Position numbers and translations under genes: made by a program. 8,794 nucleotides of DNA from positions 1-8,794 of the forward strand of contig JAQGOE010000321.1 in the NCBI GenBank assembly GCA_028293725.1. The letters run 5' to 3'. The stretch is from Gammaproteobacteria bacterium. Lineage in GTDB: Bacteria; Pseudomonadota; Gammaproteobacteria; Steroidobacterales; Steroidobacteraceae. Position 1 is the first letter of the stretch, and each line of letters starts with the position of its first letter. Under the pieces are notes generated by a model. The model was given only the letters and a program-made list of their open reading frames with translations, ran no database searches and was not told where the DNA came from. This document shows, one piece after another, positions 7,347-8,794 of this stretch.

Positions 7347-7373
7347 CGCCCGGCGAGCATACCTCGCCCGGCG
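7347..7373. repeat. Imperfect inverted repeat (possible hairpin) between tRNA-Val and gltX
   Basis: Arms CGCCCGGCGAG (7347-7357) and CTCGCCCGGCG (7363-7373) pair at 10 of 11 positions (one C-C mismatch) around the 5-nt loop CATAC. The same arms contain a direct repeat of CGCCCGGCGA. It is a strong G+C-rich stem but has no following T-tract, so it is not a classical intrinsic terminator. It may act as a processing or pausing structure in tRNA read-through, or in the gltX leader. Confidence 0.5.
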
Positions 7374-7430
7374 AAGCGTGGCGGCGCGGCACTTGGTACC
7401 ATGCGCGCCCCTCGCACTGACGGTCGGCTC

Positions 7431-8794
7431 ATGGCAGTAGTTACCCGATTCGCACCCAGCCCCACCGGCTTGCTTCATGTCGGGGGCGTCCGGACGGCCC
7501 TCTTCAGCTGGCTCTATGCGCGCCGCATGGGCGGCAAGTTCATCCTTCGGATCGAGGACACGGACCGCGAACGTTCCACTGACGAGGCCGTGAGGGTGAT
7601 TCTCGAGGGCATGGCCTGGCTCGACCTGAATGCCGATGAGGGCCCGTACTACCAGACGCAGCGCTTCGATCGATACCGGGAAGTGATTCGCGGCATGCTC
7701 GAGGTGGGCACGGCGTATCACTGCTACTGCACGAAGCAGGAGCTCGAGGCCATGCGCGAGGAGCAGATCGCGCGTAAAGAGAAGCCTCGCTATTCCGGCA
7801 TTTGCCGCGATAAGTCGGAGCCGCGTCCGGGAATTGATCCGGTCGTGCGTTTCCGCAATCCGCTCGACGGAGCGGTGGTGGTGAACGACCTGGTTCACGG
7901 CCCCGTGACGTTTCAAAATAAAGAGCTCGATGACCTCATCATCTGCCGGTCCGACGGCACACCCACTTATAATTTCTGTGTTGTTGTCGATGATATGGAC
8001 ATGGGCGTCACGCACGTCATTCGTGGCGACGACCATCTCAACAACACACCGCGGCAGATGAACATGCTCCTGGCCCTCGGCGCTGCCGTTCCGGAATACG
8101 CGCACGTGCCGATGATTCTCGGCCCGGACGGCGCGAAGCTCTCGAAGCGGCATGGCGCGGTGAGCGTTCTGCAATACGAGGAGGAGGGCTACTTGCCCGA
8201 TGCGCTCCTCAACTACCTCGTGCGCCTCGGCTGGTCCCATGGTGACCAGGAAGTCTTCACGCGCGAGGAGATGATTGCCGCGTTCGATATTCACGACGTG
8301 AACAAGGCGGCCTCCGCGTTCAATCCCGAAAAGCTCCTATGGCTGAATCAGCAGCACATGGTGCGCGCTGAGCCCGCTAGCCTGGTCCCCCATCTGCGCG
8401 CGCAACTGCGCCGCCTCGGCGTCGAGAGCGACAACCAAGCGTTGCTCGAAGGCGTGATCCTGGCCCAGCGGGAGCGGGCGAAGACGCTCAAGGAAATGGC
8501 GCAGAACAGCCGCTTCTTCTTTATCGACAACGTCGAGATCGATCCCAAAGCGGCGGCGAAGCATCTGTCCGGCGATGGGGTGCAAGTCCTCACCAAGGTG
8601 CGCGCTCAACTCGCCGATCTGCCGGAGTGGACGAGCGCTGCGATTCACGCGGCGCTCAACGATCTGGCGACCAGCCTGCAGAGTGGCCTTGGCAAGATCG
8701 CACAGCCCGTACGCGTCGCCGTGACGGGCACTGCCGTCTCCCCCCCGATCGATGCGACGCTAGCGTTGCTAGGCCGGGAGCGCACTCTGGCGCG
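7431..8794 (+). CDS. gltX: Glutamyl-tRNA synthetase, 3'-truncated by the window edge
   Basis: Cytosolic class I aminoacyl-tRNA synthetase that charges tRNA-Glu with glutamate using ATP. 454 codons are present, open to the right edge; E. coli GltX has 471, so roughly 15 are missing. The N-terminus '[19 protein letters not shown]' contains the HIGH-type motif (HVGG, 16-19), and 'KLSKRHG' at 236-242 is the KMSKS motif. Between them is the zinc-site region of the E. coli type, Cys98-x-Cys100 and Cys125. '[19 protein letters not shown]', '[12 protein letters not shown]' and '[19 protein letters not shown]' are classic GluRS blocks, and the anticodon-binding part ([25 protein letters not shown]) follows. 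It is the discriminating GluRS type rather than a short Glu-Q paralogue. ATG 7431 aligns with the usual start; an in-frame ATG at 7401 would add 10 residues. Neither has a strong ribosome site. Confidence 0.97.
   Translation, partial: MAVVTRFAPSPTGLLHVGGVRTALFSWLYARRMGGKFILRIEDTDRERSTDEAVRVILEGMAWLDLNADEGPYYQTQRFDRYREVIRGMLEVGTAYHCYCTKQELEAMREEQIARKEKPRYSGICRDKSEPRPGIDPVVRFRNPLDGAVVVNDLVHGPVTFQNKELDDLIICRSDGTPTYNFCVVVDDMDMGVTHVIRGDDHLNNTPRQMNMLLALGAAVPEYAHVPMILGPDGAKLSKRHGAVSVLQYEEEGYLPDALLNYLVRLGWSHGDQEVFTREEMIAAFDIHDVNKAASAFNPEKLLWLNQQHMVRAEPASLVPHLRAQLRRLGVESDNQALLEGVILAQRERAKTLKEMAQNSRFFFIDNVEIDPKAAAKHLSGDGVQVLTKVRAQLADLPEWTSAAIHAALNDLATSLQSGLGKIAQPVRVAVTGTAVSPPIDATLALLGRERTLA

Overview
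The window is chromosomal DNA with fairly high G+C, probably from a gammaproteobacterium near the Xanthomonadales/Nevskiales. This is inferred from the close match of the glutamyl-tRNA synthetase to the E. coli-type enzyme (recalled, not aligned), the tRNA-Val(CAC) next to it, a GcvA-like LysR regulator, and a large propeller-sensor diguanylate cyclase of a type common in xanthomonads. No IS, phage, CRISPR array or defence cassette was recognised.

Layout, left to right. (1) A 5'-truncated M28-family zinc aminopeptidase with an inserted PA domain, followed 14 bp later on the same strand by a YmdB-like macrodomain hydrolase. These two probably form an operon. (2) A convergent LysR-type regulator on the minus strand, whose stop lies 16 bp from the macrodomain stop. 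(3) About 540 bp upstream of the next gene with no convincing protein-coding gene. It holds a plausible lysR promoter, a small ORF with a good Shine-Dalgarno sequence, and a nested inverted repeat. (4) A large membrane diguanylate cyclase with a signal sequence, 14 propeller repeats, a Y_Y_Y domain, one TM helix, a coiled coil and an intact GGDEF domain with an I-site. Its reading frame stays open far upstream; I place the start at ATG 3562. (5) On the minus strand, the C-terminal tail of an acyltransferase-3 (OafA-type) membrane protein, apparently a gene remnant, overlapping the end of the cyclase gene. (6) tRNA-Val(CAC) with a candidate promoter, then an imperfect hairpin, then gltX, which runs off the right edge about 15 codons short of its end.

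Functionally the genes are mixed: peptide hydrolysis, ADP-ribose metabolite or ADP-ribosyl hydrolysis, transcriptional control, c-di-GMP signalling from a periplasmic input, and a tRNA/aminoacylation housekeeping block. I see no dedicated novel multigene system. The most interesting item is the double-propeller sensor cyclase, with the unusual leader before it and the decayed acyltransferase after it.
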